Source: Dactylorhiza incarnata | Lineage: Eukaryota > Streptophyta > Magnoliopsida > Asparagales > Orchidaceae | Direction of reading: 5' to 3' | DNA length: 64,000 nucleotides | NCBI GenBank assembly: GCA_033032865.1 | Contig: JAWHQI010000049.1 | Span: 1-64,000 of the forward strand | Shown here: piece after piece, positions 21,745 to 33,615 of the stretch | Layout of the letters: every line of letters starts with the position of its first letter | Numbering within the stretch: position 1 is the first letter of the stretch | Position numbers and translations under genes: made by a program | The notes under the pieces: model-generated | What the model saw: only the letters and a program-made list of their open reading frames with translations | Database searches by the model: none | What the model was told of the DNA's origin: nothing

Positions 21745-22448
21745 CTAATCAACTGGCAATTCTAAAACATAAGCATCATCACCCAATTTTTTTATAATTT
21801 TAAAGGGACCTGCCCTCTTTTTGGCTAACTTCTTTATGGTGCGAGAAGGCATCCGTTCAGGGATTAGGCGTACTAAAACCAAATGTCCAACATTAAATAC
21901 TTGAGCCCTTCTATGCAAATTAGCATTTGATTGATAAAGATCATATGCAGAAGCTAGTTTTTTTTTAATATTTTTATGTAAATCATGAATATGTTGAGCA
22001 AAATCTTGTGCAAATTGGCTTGTTTTGTATGATGGCGGAAACAGAATCGAGTGAACAGGCACATGTGCTTTGTAGCCACGAACAATTTCATTGAGAGAAA
22101 GACCAGTAGATCTATTTTTTGAATTATTATAAGAAAGTTGGGCATGAGGAAGTAGTAAATCCCATGTACCCTTGTGCTCGCCCACAATGCACCACAAAAG
22201 ATTGCCTAAACTTCTATAAACAACTTCAGTTTGCCCATCCGTTTGTGGGTGGTAAGCCGCTGAGAATAGAAGTTTAGTACCCAATAATTTCCAAAGTGTT
22301 TTCCAAAAATAACTTGTAAATTTAACATCCTTATCAGAAACTATTGTTTTTGGCACACCACGTTGACTAACAACCTCTTTAAAATAAATTTTGGCAATGT
22401 GAGATGCGTCACTAGTTTTGTTACCAGGACTAAAATAAGACATTTTCG
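21745..22448 (-). pseudogene. E integrase, C-terminal part of core
   Basis: Minus-strand frame with [30 protein letters not shown] and the downstream GPFKIIKKLGDDAYVLELP (GPY/F module). It directly continues the frame at 36932 once F is removed. The integrase inserts element DNA into the chromosome. The QTDGQTE motif is intact. Confidence 0.92.
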
Positions 22449-22453
22449 AGAAT
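22449..22453. repeat. Target-site duplication AGAAT of F (left copy)
   Basis: AGAAT abuts the F 5' LTR and recurs at 36927-36931 after the F 3' LTR. Together they restore the integrase frame of E. Confidence 0.93.
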
Positions 22454-24069
22454 TGATGAGTCCCATTTATATATACATTTATGGGCTCATTGGGGCCGTA
22501 TTTATAGTCTTTGCACTACACTTAGGCATGTTTTTATTCATATTTGTTATTCCCTGCTAAGTGCACTTTTAGGCCCGCTGTGGTGTGTATTTGCACATGT
22601 TAGTGTTGGGGGTAAACACAACGTGCTCCTCATTCCCTTTTTGCTTTATTTCCTGTGCTGGAAGGGTATTCCCAACTTTGTTGTGGCTAATGCAGGTGGA
22701 CATTTCATCAATTTTATCCTGAGTTCATATTTATGCATATCGCACGGTCGTGCGTTATGTTGGCGCACGGTCGGTTGTGGTTGTGCGCCCTTTGCTGAGG
22801 AGGAAATTGATGATCTATCATTGATCGTGCGTCTCTGCGCATGGGCAGTTGACCGTGCGTGAAGGAATCGCACGATCAACCTGTTTAGCCTTATTTTTAG
22901 CTTTTCTGAATTTACCCGTGCGTTTTGACGCACGGGCGGATTTGCCCGTGCGTGAGTAAATCGCACGGGCGCTCCAGGTCGTCTTCCTGCGCTGTTCTCT
23001 ATTATTAATATCGCACAATCTACGTACGGTCGTGCGTTCGACCGTGCGTGACCATTTTTCTAATCCTTTTCTATAAAAGCGCAATTCGCCCTAGTATGAA
23101 GGATCGTACATTTTTCCGCTTTTTCTGCCGCAAAAGGAGTTCCAGCTTCGTACTCCTCCACCTTTCCATGAGGGCTTGGCCCTAGGCCTCCTCAATCATC
23201 CTCAAGCTCCAAGGAGAAGGATCTACCTCTCATCCGCCATCATCCAAAAAGAGGGAAGCTTGGTTGTGCGGCTGATTCGTGACACAAAGAAGACCGGCCA
23301 TTGGAGGGAAGTGACAGCCTTCTCTACCCCGGGCGCAGTTGAGGACCGATCTTGGATGCAGATTGACAACCCAGCGATTCCAAACGTGAACCCTCAGCAA
23401 GACTTCGGATTCAGTTGATTCCTCACTTTCTCCTTCTTTGTATTTTGTGTTGTAATTGTTAGATCCTTTGTATTTTGATAATGAACGCTATAGACTTTGC
23501 TTTATAAAGTTATTTCATGTCTATGTGAATGTATCTTTGTGTTTATATGTGTGTATGAGGTGCGCCGCCATCCATTTCCCATTCCGCAGTCACGTTTGTG
23601 TGCTGCACTAGCAATTGCCAGTGGCGTGCTTGTCGAAGAGGTTCTTATGACCCTCATTCCATTTGCCTATTCGTCCATCCGCCCTTTCGAAGCAGCGCGC
23701 TCAAGGCCTGCACAATTCGATTCCGTTTGCCTTTTTCATCCATCCGCCCTTTCAAAGTAGCGCGCTCAAGGCCTGCCTAGTCTCCATCCCGCCAAGCGAA
23801 GCATTGCATAGCGGCATTGCATAGGAGTAGTTGTAATATTTTCTCTTTATTTCCACAAACCAAAACCCACCGTTTCCGCAACCCATCTGACTTAAGGACT
23901 TCAATCTCAAGTCCTTCCTCAATAGTAAACTCCACCTTACTGTATTCCTTCGAGATCGATACTTGGGGATTCACTCCCTTATTTTATATTACTTGAACGA
24001 TCAGTACACTATCGTTTCGTCCCGTAGTCTTGCTACCGCATATAGCGGTGTGCTAAGATTTGCGCATCA
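22454..24069 (+). repeat. F 5' LTR
   Basis: Starts TGATGAGTCCC, ends GCGCATCA, and matches 35310-36926. U3 has an array of CGCACG/CGTGCG dyads (22738-23050) ending about 20 bp before the TATA box CTATAAAAGC at 23071. Confidence 0.95.
22738..23050 (+). repeat. GTGCG/CGCAC dyad array in the F LTR
   Basis: Inverted pairs include CGCACG-GT-CGTGCG (22741), CCCGTGCGT-TTTG-ACGCACGGG (22915-22936, 9-bp perfect arms) and CCCGTGCG/CGCACGGG with a 9-base spacer (22945-22969). The copy in the 3' LTR (35597-35905) has mutated arms. Confidence 0.85.
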
Positions 24070-24075
24070 AGTTTT

Positions 24076-24094
24076 TGGCGCCGTTGTCGGGGAA
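24076..24094 (+). promoter_or_regulatory. F primer-binding site (tRNA-Asp type)
   Basis: TGGCGCCGTTGTCGGGGA lies 6 bases after the LTR. It fits the 3' end of plant tRNA-Asp apart from one base (T where Athila-type elements have C). Confidence 0.8.
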
Positions 24095-24237
24095 CACGGT
24101 CGTGTGAGTTTTTTGGAGAGGGAGAATCTGAGATTAAAGCCCTTCCATTTGTGTATTACATTATTTTGCTTTATTTCTTCTTAGTCTATTTTTCCTGTTT
24201 TTATTAGGCTGCTTAGTAAATTTTTGTTGGGTGTATT

Positions 24238-25281
24238 TGTTGGAGTTTCTGAGATGATCTCAAAGAAATCAATAGTTAGTCTTGCTGCCAACGCAATTTG
24301 AGCCTATAGGGTCGCACATAAAAGCGTTTGGAGAAGTTGGAGAAAGGATTGTGTTGGCCTTACTCGTATTGGATATGAGTGGAGGACCAATCCTGTGACT
24401 GCTTGGAATCATGTTGAGAATGTCTCAAAAAGGGAAATCGTTTAAAGTGTTTAAACGAACGGATTTACACTAGGTAATTCGGCTAAAGGCATTAACCGAA
24501 TTCGACTAAATGGTTTAGACGAATTCGGCTAATGTGATTAACCGAATTCGGCTAAAGAGTTTAGATGAATTCGGCTAATGGCAAATTCGACGAAAGGGTT
24601 TCGCCGAATTTATACAGCCGAATTTATATAGTCGAATTCGTCTAAATGGTTTCACCGGATTCGGTTATAGTGATTAGTCGAATTCGGTTAATGTGATTAG
24701 TCGAATTCGCCGAATGTAAATCTGGACAGATTTTCTGTTTTTCCCTCTGGTCTGCGGATAGTCGATTGTATGCCTTGCATATAAAAGGACGTGATTAGGG
24801 CTTCGATATAATGACGGTTTTTCAGATTGAGCTTTTTCACGAGAGAACGAAATGACGGAAGTGTTCCGACTGTTCTCGTTCCTTCTGCCGATCATCGTTC
24901 CGTCCGCCGATCGTCATTCCGTCGGCGCTGGTCGCCGCCGTCAGTCGCCACCTCCTCTGGATCGGACCTAGCAGTCCGTGAGGACGTTGAGAGCTTCCTT
25001 CTCTGACCTAGTTCTTGTACGACAAGAAGCTAGGGTTCTTCATCGCTTGTGTGGACTTCTGTAGAGGGATGACATATTTCGATCCTCGAAGAACTCAAAG
25101 GCAGGTTTCAGATTTCTTCTTGGAGCACCTTGATTGAGTATTGACTTAATCCCGCGATGGTACAATGCATTTACTTATTACTTCTTGATTCAATGTTCAT
25201 GACCCGATCCAAACTCTTTTGGGTTGTTCTCTTTATTTCCGCTGCGCCTACATATGATGTATGGTTGTAGAAAACCCAACA
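24238..25281 (+). repeat. G 5' LTR
   Basis: Starts TGTTGGAGTTTCTGAG, ends ACCCAACA and matches 31276-32309. A 23-bp array (24476-24715) is followed by a TATA box CATATAAAAG at 24778. Confidence 0.95.
24476..24715 (+). repeat. 23-bp GAATTCGGC tandem array in the G LTR
   Basis: GAATTC (or a one-base variant) starts at 24499, 24521, 24544, 24567 and again at 24634, 24657, 24680, 24703. Spacing is 22-23 bp. Each is flanked by CG dinucleotides and GGCTAA or TTAACC. The same array is in the 3' LTR (31515-31755). Confidence 0.9.
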
Positions 25282-25282
25282 G

Positions 25283-25300
25283 TGGTATCAGAGCTAGGTT
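25283..25300 (+). promoter_or_regulatory. G primer-binding site (tRNA-Met)
   Basis: TGGTATCAGAGCTAGG one base after the LTR, the canonical copia site. Confidence 0.92.
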
Positions 25301-26362
25301 GCGGTCATGAATGTTGTTTCAGAAGTTTGGTTATTCCAGTACGTGCAAATCTAGGTATTTGGAAGCGTTCTAAATGTCAAGATTTCTTCCTGGAACCACC
25401 GCCAGGGGTGCTGTCCCTTGGACCCCGTTAGGGGCTCTGCCCCTAAGACCCCGCCAGGGGCGCGGCCCCTTGGAACCCCGCCAGGAACGTTTGGGATTTC
25501 GTGGTAATTTCTAATTGTTAGAAATTGTTCTCCTTAGCAGTAACCGTCCCTCCAATGGTTAATGAACCCTTGTATTGTTCTGGATTTTGAATCCAATAAT
25601 GAGAGACGAGCTTGTCTATTGCTTTAAGTCGAGTTGTCTTTGCCTTTGTCCAATGCATGTAAATCTGAAGATTTTGAAGAGTTCTAAATGTCCAGATTTA
25701 GCCCTTTAGTCTATCAAAGGTTGATAATCTTATGTTGTGCACATAAGGGATGTGTGTGGATTTTTAGAAAGCTTGTTTTTCTGTGGATGTGCACATTGAT
25801 CAAATGCTGATCATGGTTAAGTGTTAACCTATTATTAAAAATCCCGTCATCAAATATTAAGTATTTGGATGCCTTCCGATGGATGACACTCTTCCTGCCT
25901 CGATCGATGAAGTGTGGGCTTGCCAAAGCAAGGCACATTAATCTATCTTGGTAAGGGTGCGAGCGATAATTGTGATATCCCACTGTCGACATCGGGTCTA
26001 ACTTAACTAGGTGACCTCAAAAGTTGAGTGCCTAGAGACATAGGGTTGGCAAGCACCATATGATGGATGCGGATAAGGAGTTATTCACCAACCATACAAG
26101 AGTTGCATGAGGATGCAATTGGCAAGCGTTGCCTACCTAAATAACTGCATAGTGAGAGAAAAGCCAAAGCTGACTCATTGTGTTGGTGAAATACGGGTCT
26201 TGTCCACTAAGAGAGTAGCTCGCATGGACTCTCCGAATTGATAGTGAGGGCTATCAATTTGAATAAAATAGTGGGAGTATTTAATTAAAGTCCAAATTAA
26301 AATAAATTGTATTTTGAAATTTTGGTACTGATTAAATTCTGCATGAATTCTTGTAGAATTCC
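25301..26362 (+). other. G untranslated leader with GC-rich mini-hairpins
   Basis: Non-coding leader of about 1 kb between the primer site and gag. At 25396-25490 it has about 3.5 GC-rich units of roughly 27 bp, two of which fold as AGGGGC-NNN-GCCCCT. The second half (25850-26300) is shared with the G2 leader (61855-62290). A packaging or dimer signal is possible but not shown. Confidence 0.6.
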
Positions 26363-29300
26363 ATGGCAAGTGGTTCACATTCCACCTTGTCCCTGAGAGC
26401 TATCCTTGAGAAGGACAAGCTAAGTGGGACGAACTACATGGACTGGTATAGGAACCTGAGAATTGTTCTCAGGCAAGAGCGAAAGCTCTACGTCTTGGAA
26501 GAAGAAGCCCCCGAGGTGCCGACCGGGAACTCATCCCGTGTTGATAAGGATGCTTATAAGAAGTATACCGATGACGCCTTAGACGTCGAGTGCCTTATGC
26601 TTGCCACCATGAACTCTGAGCTTCAGAAGTAACACGAGAACATGGGGTGCAAGGAGATTGACGAGCACCTAAAGAAAATGTTTCAAGGGCAAGCTCGTCA
26701 AGGGAGGTTCGATGTCACGAAGGCATTATTTCAGTGCAAAATGGGAGCTCGAGACTCGGTTGGTACACACATACTCAAGATGATTGGGTATATAGAGAAC
26801 TTGGAGAGACTGGGTTTTCCTATGGGTCAAGAGTTGGCCACAGATCTTATCCTGCAATCGTTGCCGGATAGTTATGAGCAGTTCGTCTTGAACTACAACA
26901 TGAATGATATAGACAAGACACTGCCCGAGCTCCTAGGCATGTTGCGAACTGCCGAAATAAACATGAAGAAGGCCAAGCCTGCTAGTCCCATATTGATGGT
27001 ACATAAAGGCAAGGGTAAGGCCAAGGGCTTCAAGAAGACGAAGGTGGGACCTAAGTCACATCTTGAGCCCAAATCTTCTGCGCTGAAAAAGAAGAGCACC
27101 GCGAAGGAAGGGAAATGCCACCACTATGGCAAGGCTGTTCATTGGAGGAGGAATTGTCCTTCGTACATTGAGGGTCTGCAGAAAATGAAGGGAGGTATGA
27201 CCTCCGCTTCAAATATTTACGTTATAGAGATAAACCTTTCTGCTCCTTCATCTTGGGTATTGGATACCGGATGTGGTTCTCACATTTGTACAAATGTGCA
27301 GGAACTGAGAAGGAGAAGATTGCTGAGTAAAGGAGAGGTGGACCTGCGCGTCGGCAATGGAGCAAGAGTTTCTGCTGTAGGCGTAGGGGTTTACCGTCTT
27401 TCTTTGCCCAGTGGGCTTGTAATAGAACTTAATAATTGTTATTTTGTTCTGGCCATAACTAGAAACATTATATCCATTTCATGCTTAGACATGATTGGAT
27501 TTTCTTTTATAATTAAGAACAATTGTTGTTCTATATTTAAGAATGATGTTTGTTATGCTGTAGCTCAATTGTTTAATGGTCTTTATGTTTTGAACCTAGA
27601 CCATCCGATCTATAATGTAGATAATAATAAATGACTAAGAACAAATGACTCAAATCCTACATATCTCTGGCATTGTCGTTTGGGCCATATAAATGAGAAG
27701 CGCATATCCAAGATCCATAGAGATGGACTATTGGACTCATTTGATTATGAATCATTTGATCGATGCGAGTCTTGTTTATTAGGCAAGATGACTAAAGCCC
27801 CTTTTACTGGTTATACTGAGAGGGCTGAGGATCTCTTGGTGTTGTACATAGTGATGTATGCGGGCCCATGAGTTCTATGGCTAGAGGTGGGTATTTCTAC
27901 TTTGTTACATTTACTGATGATTTCAGTAGATACAGATACGTGTATCTTATGAAGTGCAAATCCGAAACTTTTGAAAAGTTCAAAGAGTTTAAGAATGAAG
28001 TGGAGAACCAAATGGGTAAAAAGGTTAAAGCACTCCGATCTGATCGAGGTGGCGAATACCTGAGTCATGAGTTCTGTGATCTTCTGAAAGAGTGTGGTAT
28101 TGTATCACATCTCACTCCACCTAGGACACCGCAGCATAACGGTGTGTCTGAGAGGAGAAATCGTACTCTGTTAGACATGGTACGGTCGATGATGAGTCAT
28201 GCAGACTTGCCTGTTTCTTTTTGGGGTTTTGCTTTAGAGACTGCTGTAATGACACTGAATCGCGCTCCGATGAAAACGGTTCTAAAGACACCATATGAGA
28301 TATGGACTGGGAAGCATCCTAGTATGTCATTCATTAAAATTTGGGGTTATGAGGCATACGTACGACGTCAAATGACTGACAAGCTGGAACCCAAATCAGA
28401 TAAATGTTATCTGGTGGGATATCCTAAGGAAACAAAAGGATATTACTTTTACCTACCGTCTGAGGGCAAAGTGTTTGTCGCAAGGACTGGTGTCTTCTTG
28501 GAGAAAGAGTTCTTATCAAGACAGACGCAAAAGGTAGAACTTGAAGAAGTTCAAGATCCACAAGTAGTGAATGAACCTGAATTGGATTCTGAGCCAGGAC
28601 TACAAGATGTTGTAGCTAGAGAAACTGCTCAAGAGACACAAGTCCTACTTAGATCTGGTAGACCAAGATTTGAGCCTGAGAGATATGGATTTCTCTTATC
28701 TCAAATAGGTAATGTGTTGCTTATGGATCATGATGATGAACCAGCGACCTACCAAGAGGCTATGAATGGACCGGACTCCGACAAATGGCTTGAGGCTATG
28801 AAATCCAAAATGGACTCCATGTATACAAACCAAGTTTGGAACTTGGTGGAACCACCTGAAGGGGTACGACCCATAGGGTGCAAATGGGTCTTCAAGAAGA
28901 AGACCGACATGGATGGGAATGTACAGACATTCAAAGGGCGACTGGTGGCTAAGGGTTTCAAGCAAATTCATGGTGTTGACTATGATGAGACTTTTTCCCC
29001 TGTTGCCATGGTAAAGTCCATTAGGATATTGCTTGCTATTGCTGCGTATTATGACTACGAGATCTGGCAGATGGATGTCAAAACGGCTTTTCTAAATGGA
29101 AACCTCCTTGAGGAAGTGTACATGACACAACCCGAGGGTTTTGTATCCCCAAATGAAGCCACTAAAATATGCAAGCTAAATAGGTCCATCTATGGACTGA
29201 AACAGGCCTCTAGAAGTTGGAATCTTTGTTTTGATGAGAAGATGAAAGAGTTTGGTTTTGTCAAGAATGAAGATGAACCGTGTGTTTACAAGCGAATCAG

Positions 29301-30264
29301 TGGGAGCATTGTTGTCTTCCTGATATTGTATGTAGATGACATACCACTGATCGGGAATGACATACCTACCCTAAAAGTTGTTAAGAACAACTTAGGGAAC
29401 TGCTTTTCTATGAAGGACTTGGGTGAAGCGACTTACATGCTCGGTATTAAGATCTAGAGAGATAGATCGAAGAAGTTGCTGGGTTTGACCCAGAGTACGT
29501 ACATTGAGAAGGTGTTGAAGAGGTTCAACATGCTTGAGTCCAAGAAAGGATTTTTGCCCATGTCTCATGGTGTGAATCTCTCTAAGGACCAGTGTCCAAA
29601 ATCTTGTGAAGATAAGGATCGCATGAAGTTGATTCCATATGCTTCGGCAATTGGGTCAATCATGTATGCAATGTTATGTACTCGACCCGATGTCTCTTTT
29701 GCTTTGAGCTTGACTAGAAGGTATCATTCTGATCCCGGTGAATGTCACTGGATAGCCGTAAAGAATATCCTGAAGTACTTGAGAAGGACTAAGGATGTAT
29801 TCTTAGTGTATGGTGGAGAGGAAGAGCTCGTTGTAAGTGGTTACACGGATGCCAGCTTCCAAACTGATAGGGATGATTCGAAGTCTCAGTCAGGGTTTGT
29901 GTTTTGCCTGAATGGAGGAGCTAAGAGCTGGAAGAGTTCCAAGCAAGAGACAGTTGCTGATTCTACAACTGAGGCCGAGTATATCGCTACGGCAAATGCA
30001 GCGAAGGAGGCTGTATGGATTAGGAAATTCATCGGCGAGCTAGATGTAGTTCCTAGCATTGTTGGTCTCGTAGTTCTCTACTGTGATAACAATGGTGCAA
30101 TTGCACAATCTATGGAACCTAGATCCCATCAGCGCTCCAAGCACAAACTTCGGCGGTTCCATCTTATTCGTGAGATTGTCGAACGAGGAGATGTGAACAT
30201 TTGCAGAGTGCCGACTGAGGAGAATATGGCAGATCCACTGACAAAGCCTCTCGCGCAGAGATAG
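26363..30264 (+). pseudogene. G gag-pol polyprotein (broken in four places)
   Basis: ATG 26363 (MASGSHSTLSLRAIL). Gag core runs to about 27090; the knuckle reads CHHYGKAVHWRRNC, with the second Cys changed to Tyr. Protease SWVLDTGCGSHICT is near 27250. Integrase has an HHCC zinc domain (LWHCRLGH near 27670; CESCLLGK) and DDE motifs with PQHNGVSERRNRT (28130). RT has KTAFLNGNLLEEVYM and an intact YVDD (29325). RNase H has TEAEYIATANAAKEAVW. Pol ends ADPLTKPLAQR. Stops lie at 26630, 27632 and 29455, and one base is missing near 27839 where the relative G2 has the open form. All segments except that shift are in one phase. Confidence 0.93.
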
Positions 30265-31275
30265 CATGATGGTCATACTAGATCAATGGGTATACGATAC
30301 CTGAGTGATCAACTCTAGTGGGAGTCTTGTGGGTTGCATGTAAAATATATATTCTGTTGGCTGTTTATTATTTATTCATATGATGAATTGTGTACCAATT
30401 ATTTCTTTTACAATTAATGGCAAGTTCTTTTATTATGATATACTGTTTCTATACGATAGAATAAAATTCGTGATAAATACCCTTAGAATGTTCGCTTCCA
30501 TAGGACATTAAGTACGTGACTTGAATGTGAGAGCCTAAGATTTCGAAGCTTCATTCTTAAAAGGTCCCTGGTCGAGGTATCATCATAGAAGCTATGGGTG
30601 ATGATGATACATTAAGACTAGCATGTGTGTTGACTGATGACCGGTTCTTACAGGTCATGATTTTGTGATATCAAGTCTTCACGTGGGTACTTGTTAGTGA
30701 ACAAGTTGTACTGGACAGACCCAACCTGAGACTACTTTGTGGATTGTTACTTAAATGTGTCACAAGTAGGTCTTATTTGACTATGGTGTTGTGGTCCTTT
30801 GACCTGAAGTCACAACATTCATCGAGGATATCATCTAAAGTCTTCCTTGAAGAAGGTTGATGATAAGAGTGGTCGTTGGGTACGTTACGAATCATTTGGG
30901 TGTTTGGGTGTGAGCAGATATGGGATTTGTCCTCCTATATAACATGAGTTACATCCATGGGCCCCTTCATGGAATTGGACTGAGAAATGCATGGCCATGC
31001 TTGGTTGAGTCAATATGTGATATTGAGCTCACCATTCTCTGGAAGTCCGTTCTAGATCAAGAAACTTGGATTGAGCTATTATGAGGATGACACGGTCCAT
31101 GCCTCTAGTTCTATCCGGATGTAAAGGACAAAGGGACATGACAACACTGATACATTGGTCATGACAGGCTTATATGAGTTATGAACTCTTATTGCTTGGG
31201 TAGCAATGATTTATTGCTAGATGCCTCTCATTGTTTGTGAGACTTTTGTTGATACTTTGTGGTCAAGTGGGAGAC
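30265..31275 (+). other. G 3' spacer and polypurine tract
   Basis: About 1 kb without a supported frame. It ends with AAGTGGGAGAC (31265-31275) at the 3' LTR, the plus-strand primer. Confidence 0.75.
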
Positions 31276-32309
31276 TGTTGGAGTTTCTGAGATGATCTCA
31301 AAGCAATCAATAGTTAGTCTTGCTGCCAACGCAATATGAGCCTATAGGGTCGCACATAAAAGCGTTTGGAGAAGTTGGAGAAAGGATTGTGTTGGCCTTA
31401 CTCGTATTGGATATGAGTGGAGGACCAATCCTGTGACTGCTTGGAATCAAGTTGAGAATGTCTCAAAAAGGGAAATCGTTTAAAGTGTTTAAACGAATGG
31501 ATTTACACTAGGTAATTCGGCTAAAGGCATTAACCGAATTCGACTAAATGGTTTAGATGAATTCGGCTAATGGGATTAACCGAATTCGGCTAAAGAGTTT
31601 AGACGAATTCGGCTAATGGAAAATTCGACGAAAGGGTTTCGCCGAATTTATACAGCCGAATTTATATAGTCGAATTCGTCGAAATGGTTTCGCCGGATTC
31701 GGTTATAGTGATTAGTCGAATTCAGTTAATGTGATTAGTCGAATTCGGCGAATGTAAATCTGGACAGATTTTCTGTTTTTCCCTCTAGCTGCTGATAGTC
31801 GATTTTATGCCTTGCGTATAAAAGGACGTGATTAGGGCTTCGATATAATGACGGTTTTTCAGATCGAGCTTTTTCGCGAGAGAACGAAATGACGGAAGTG
31901 TTCCGACTGTTCTCGTTCCTTCCGCCGATCGTCGTTCCGTCTGCAGATCGTCATTCCGCCGGCGCTGGTCGCCGCCGCCTCCTCTGGATCGGACCTAGCA
32001 GTCCGTAAGGACGTTGAGAGATTCCTTCTCCGACCTAGTTCTTGTACGACAAGAAGCTAGGGTTCTTCATCACTTGTGTGGACTTCTGTAGAGGGATCGA
32101 CCTATTTCGATCCTCGAAGAACTCAAAGGCAGGTTTCAGATTTCTTCTTGGAGCACCTTGATTGAGTATTGACTCAATCCCGTGAAGGTACAATGTATTT
32201 ACTTATTACTTCTTGATTCAATGTTCATGGCCCGATCCAAACTCTTTTGGGTTGTTCTCTTTATTTCCGCTGCGCCTACATATGATGTATGGTTGTAGAA
32301 AACCCAACA
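31276..32309 (+). repeat. G 3' LTR
   Basis: Matches 24238-25281 closely, with a few transitions and small deletions near 31950-31985. It carries the 23-bp array and TATA box and is followed by GTATT. Confidence 0.95.
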
Positions 32310-32328
32310 GTATTATTTTGCACAATAG

Positions 32329-33615
32329 CGTGTTTATTTTGAATCTTATCATCTTCACACTATATGGGCTTCGTTTAATATTTGTTGCCGCTTTTGTGGA
32401 GATATATCTCATGCTAGTGATAGATGTTCAAAGGGAGATAGTAACCCTAGCACTCAACGCCCAGTACATGGAGCACCGAATTCGTCTGGTACTCCATATG
32501 GTGTGCGTAAGTCCTACGGCTACTCTTCCGCTCCGCACATGCGAAAACTCGTGCCCTTTTTGCATTCATCTCCGGTTCAATTTGAGCCGAAGAAAAATGC
32601 AAAACAGTGCTTGTTTTGTCGGAGCATGGATCATGCCTTGGAGGATTGTGTTGCATTCCTTCGCCAAATGGACGAGGATGACGAGCCGGATATTTGGATC
32701 GTCCCGACTCCTACTTTTGGCAGCACACCTTCAACATCTGGTTATGTGCCCATTGCAGCTTCAAGCTTTGAAGGGTATGATGTGGACACAGTCATCAGAT
32801 GTGTGGCTGATCTAGACTATGACATTTCGGTTCCCATCTCCCCTGTACATATATCACCATGCATAGATTCGATTCTTTGTGAGGAATCGATGCTTGACTT
32901 TTTTCCAAGCCCTATTCCTCCCCCTATTGTGCATTCTATTACATTTATTTCTGATAACATTGTTGAAGATGCGTCGCAAGAGGAGGCAGGCGATCTTTGT
33001 GCTGTGTCTATTCCTATGGAGGAGGGCAACCTTCTTGGTGATGAGGAGTTTTCCTCAGCACCGGTGGAGGAAGTCCAACTCCTGGGGAAGGTCACCATTG
33101 ATCCCACCGAACCTTGCGGCATTGTCAACAATGCCGACATTATTTTACTTCCCCAATCTAATGGGAGTGAGACCGGGACCACTCCCCCAATTTTTGATTG
33201 TTTATGTCATTCTTCCCATTTATTTCTTGATCCCCCTTCCCTTTCCGAGCCTATGCAGGTTGAGCCTTCACAGGTTATGCAGGAGGTGGTGCAAATTGCA
33301 CCATTCAGTGTTGCGCACATCTTCTTGTGTGAGGAGGTTAATTTCCCCACCATAGAGGATATGCCATGTACTGTATTCCCCTCCTACTGCCTCCCTGAAG
33401 ATGACACCTTGCTAGGCAAGGAGATTTATTTTGGTGAAAGTAGAGTGGAGGACTCTCCCTCCACCTCTTTCTTTCTCTCTCCTATACCTGTGTCTAGCAG
33501 GTATTATTATTTAGGTAGAGGAGTAGTGGTTCTATCACCGTATCGGTACCCGCTACCGACACGGAAATTAGAACAGTTGCATGTCCACTTCTCTTTCCAT
33601 ACTCCCATTAGCTAA
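32329..33615 (+). CDS. F gag-type protein with two CCHC knuckles, no pol
   Basis: Open from just after a TAG at 32326 to 33615. The first in-frame ATG is at 32539, but the frame upstream carries a recognisable knuckle, so the true start is probably lost or lies before the G insertion. Two nucleocapsid-type knuckles are spaced about 57 codons apart: CRFCGDISHASDRC (about 32387) and CLFCRSMDHALEDC (about 32611). Both keep C-x2-C-x4-H-x4-C. A long acidic Pro/Ser-rich tail follows with no recognised domain. By analogy the knuckles bind RNA; packaging of F's own RNA is inferred. The frame has no stop over about 430 codons, unusual in this decayed region. Confidence 0.7.
   Translation, partial: RVYFESYHLHTIWASFNICCRFCGDISHASDRCSKGDSNPSTQRPVHGAPNSSGTPYGVRKSYGYSSAPHMRKLVPFLHSSPVQFEPKKNAKQCLFCRSMDHALEDCVAFLRQMDEDDEPDIWIVPTPTFGSTPSTSGYVPIAASSFEGYDVDTVIRCVADLDYDISVPISPVHISPCIDSILCEESMLDFFPSPIPPPIVHSITFISDNIVEDASQEEAGDLCAVSIPMEEGNLLGDEEFSSAPVEEVQLLGKVTIDPTEPCGIVNNADIILLPQSNGSETGTTPPIFDCLCHSSHLFLDPPSLSEPMQVEPSQVMQEVVQIAPFSVAHIFLCEEVNFPTIEDMPCTVFPSYCLPEDDTLLGKEIYFGESRVEDSPSTSFFLSPIPVSSRYYYLGRGVVVLSPYRYPLPTRKLEQLHVHFSFHTPIS

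Larger units (their letters stand above)
24238..32309 (+). mobile_element. Element G: Ty1/copia retrotransposon inside F
   Basis: LTRs of 1044 and 1034 bp, a TGGTATCAGAGC primer site, gag-pol in one frame with three stops and one shift, a polypurine tract (31265-31275) and GTATT duplications (24233-24237, 32310-32314). A decayed relative is at 61218-64000. The exact copia lineage is not assigned. Confidence 0.93.

Noticed and set aside
32213..32815. Frame of 200 codons overlapping the F knuckle gene
   Set aside because: It starts inside the G 3' LTR and runs in another phase across the GTATT border; the two CCHC knuckles are in the 32329 frame.
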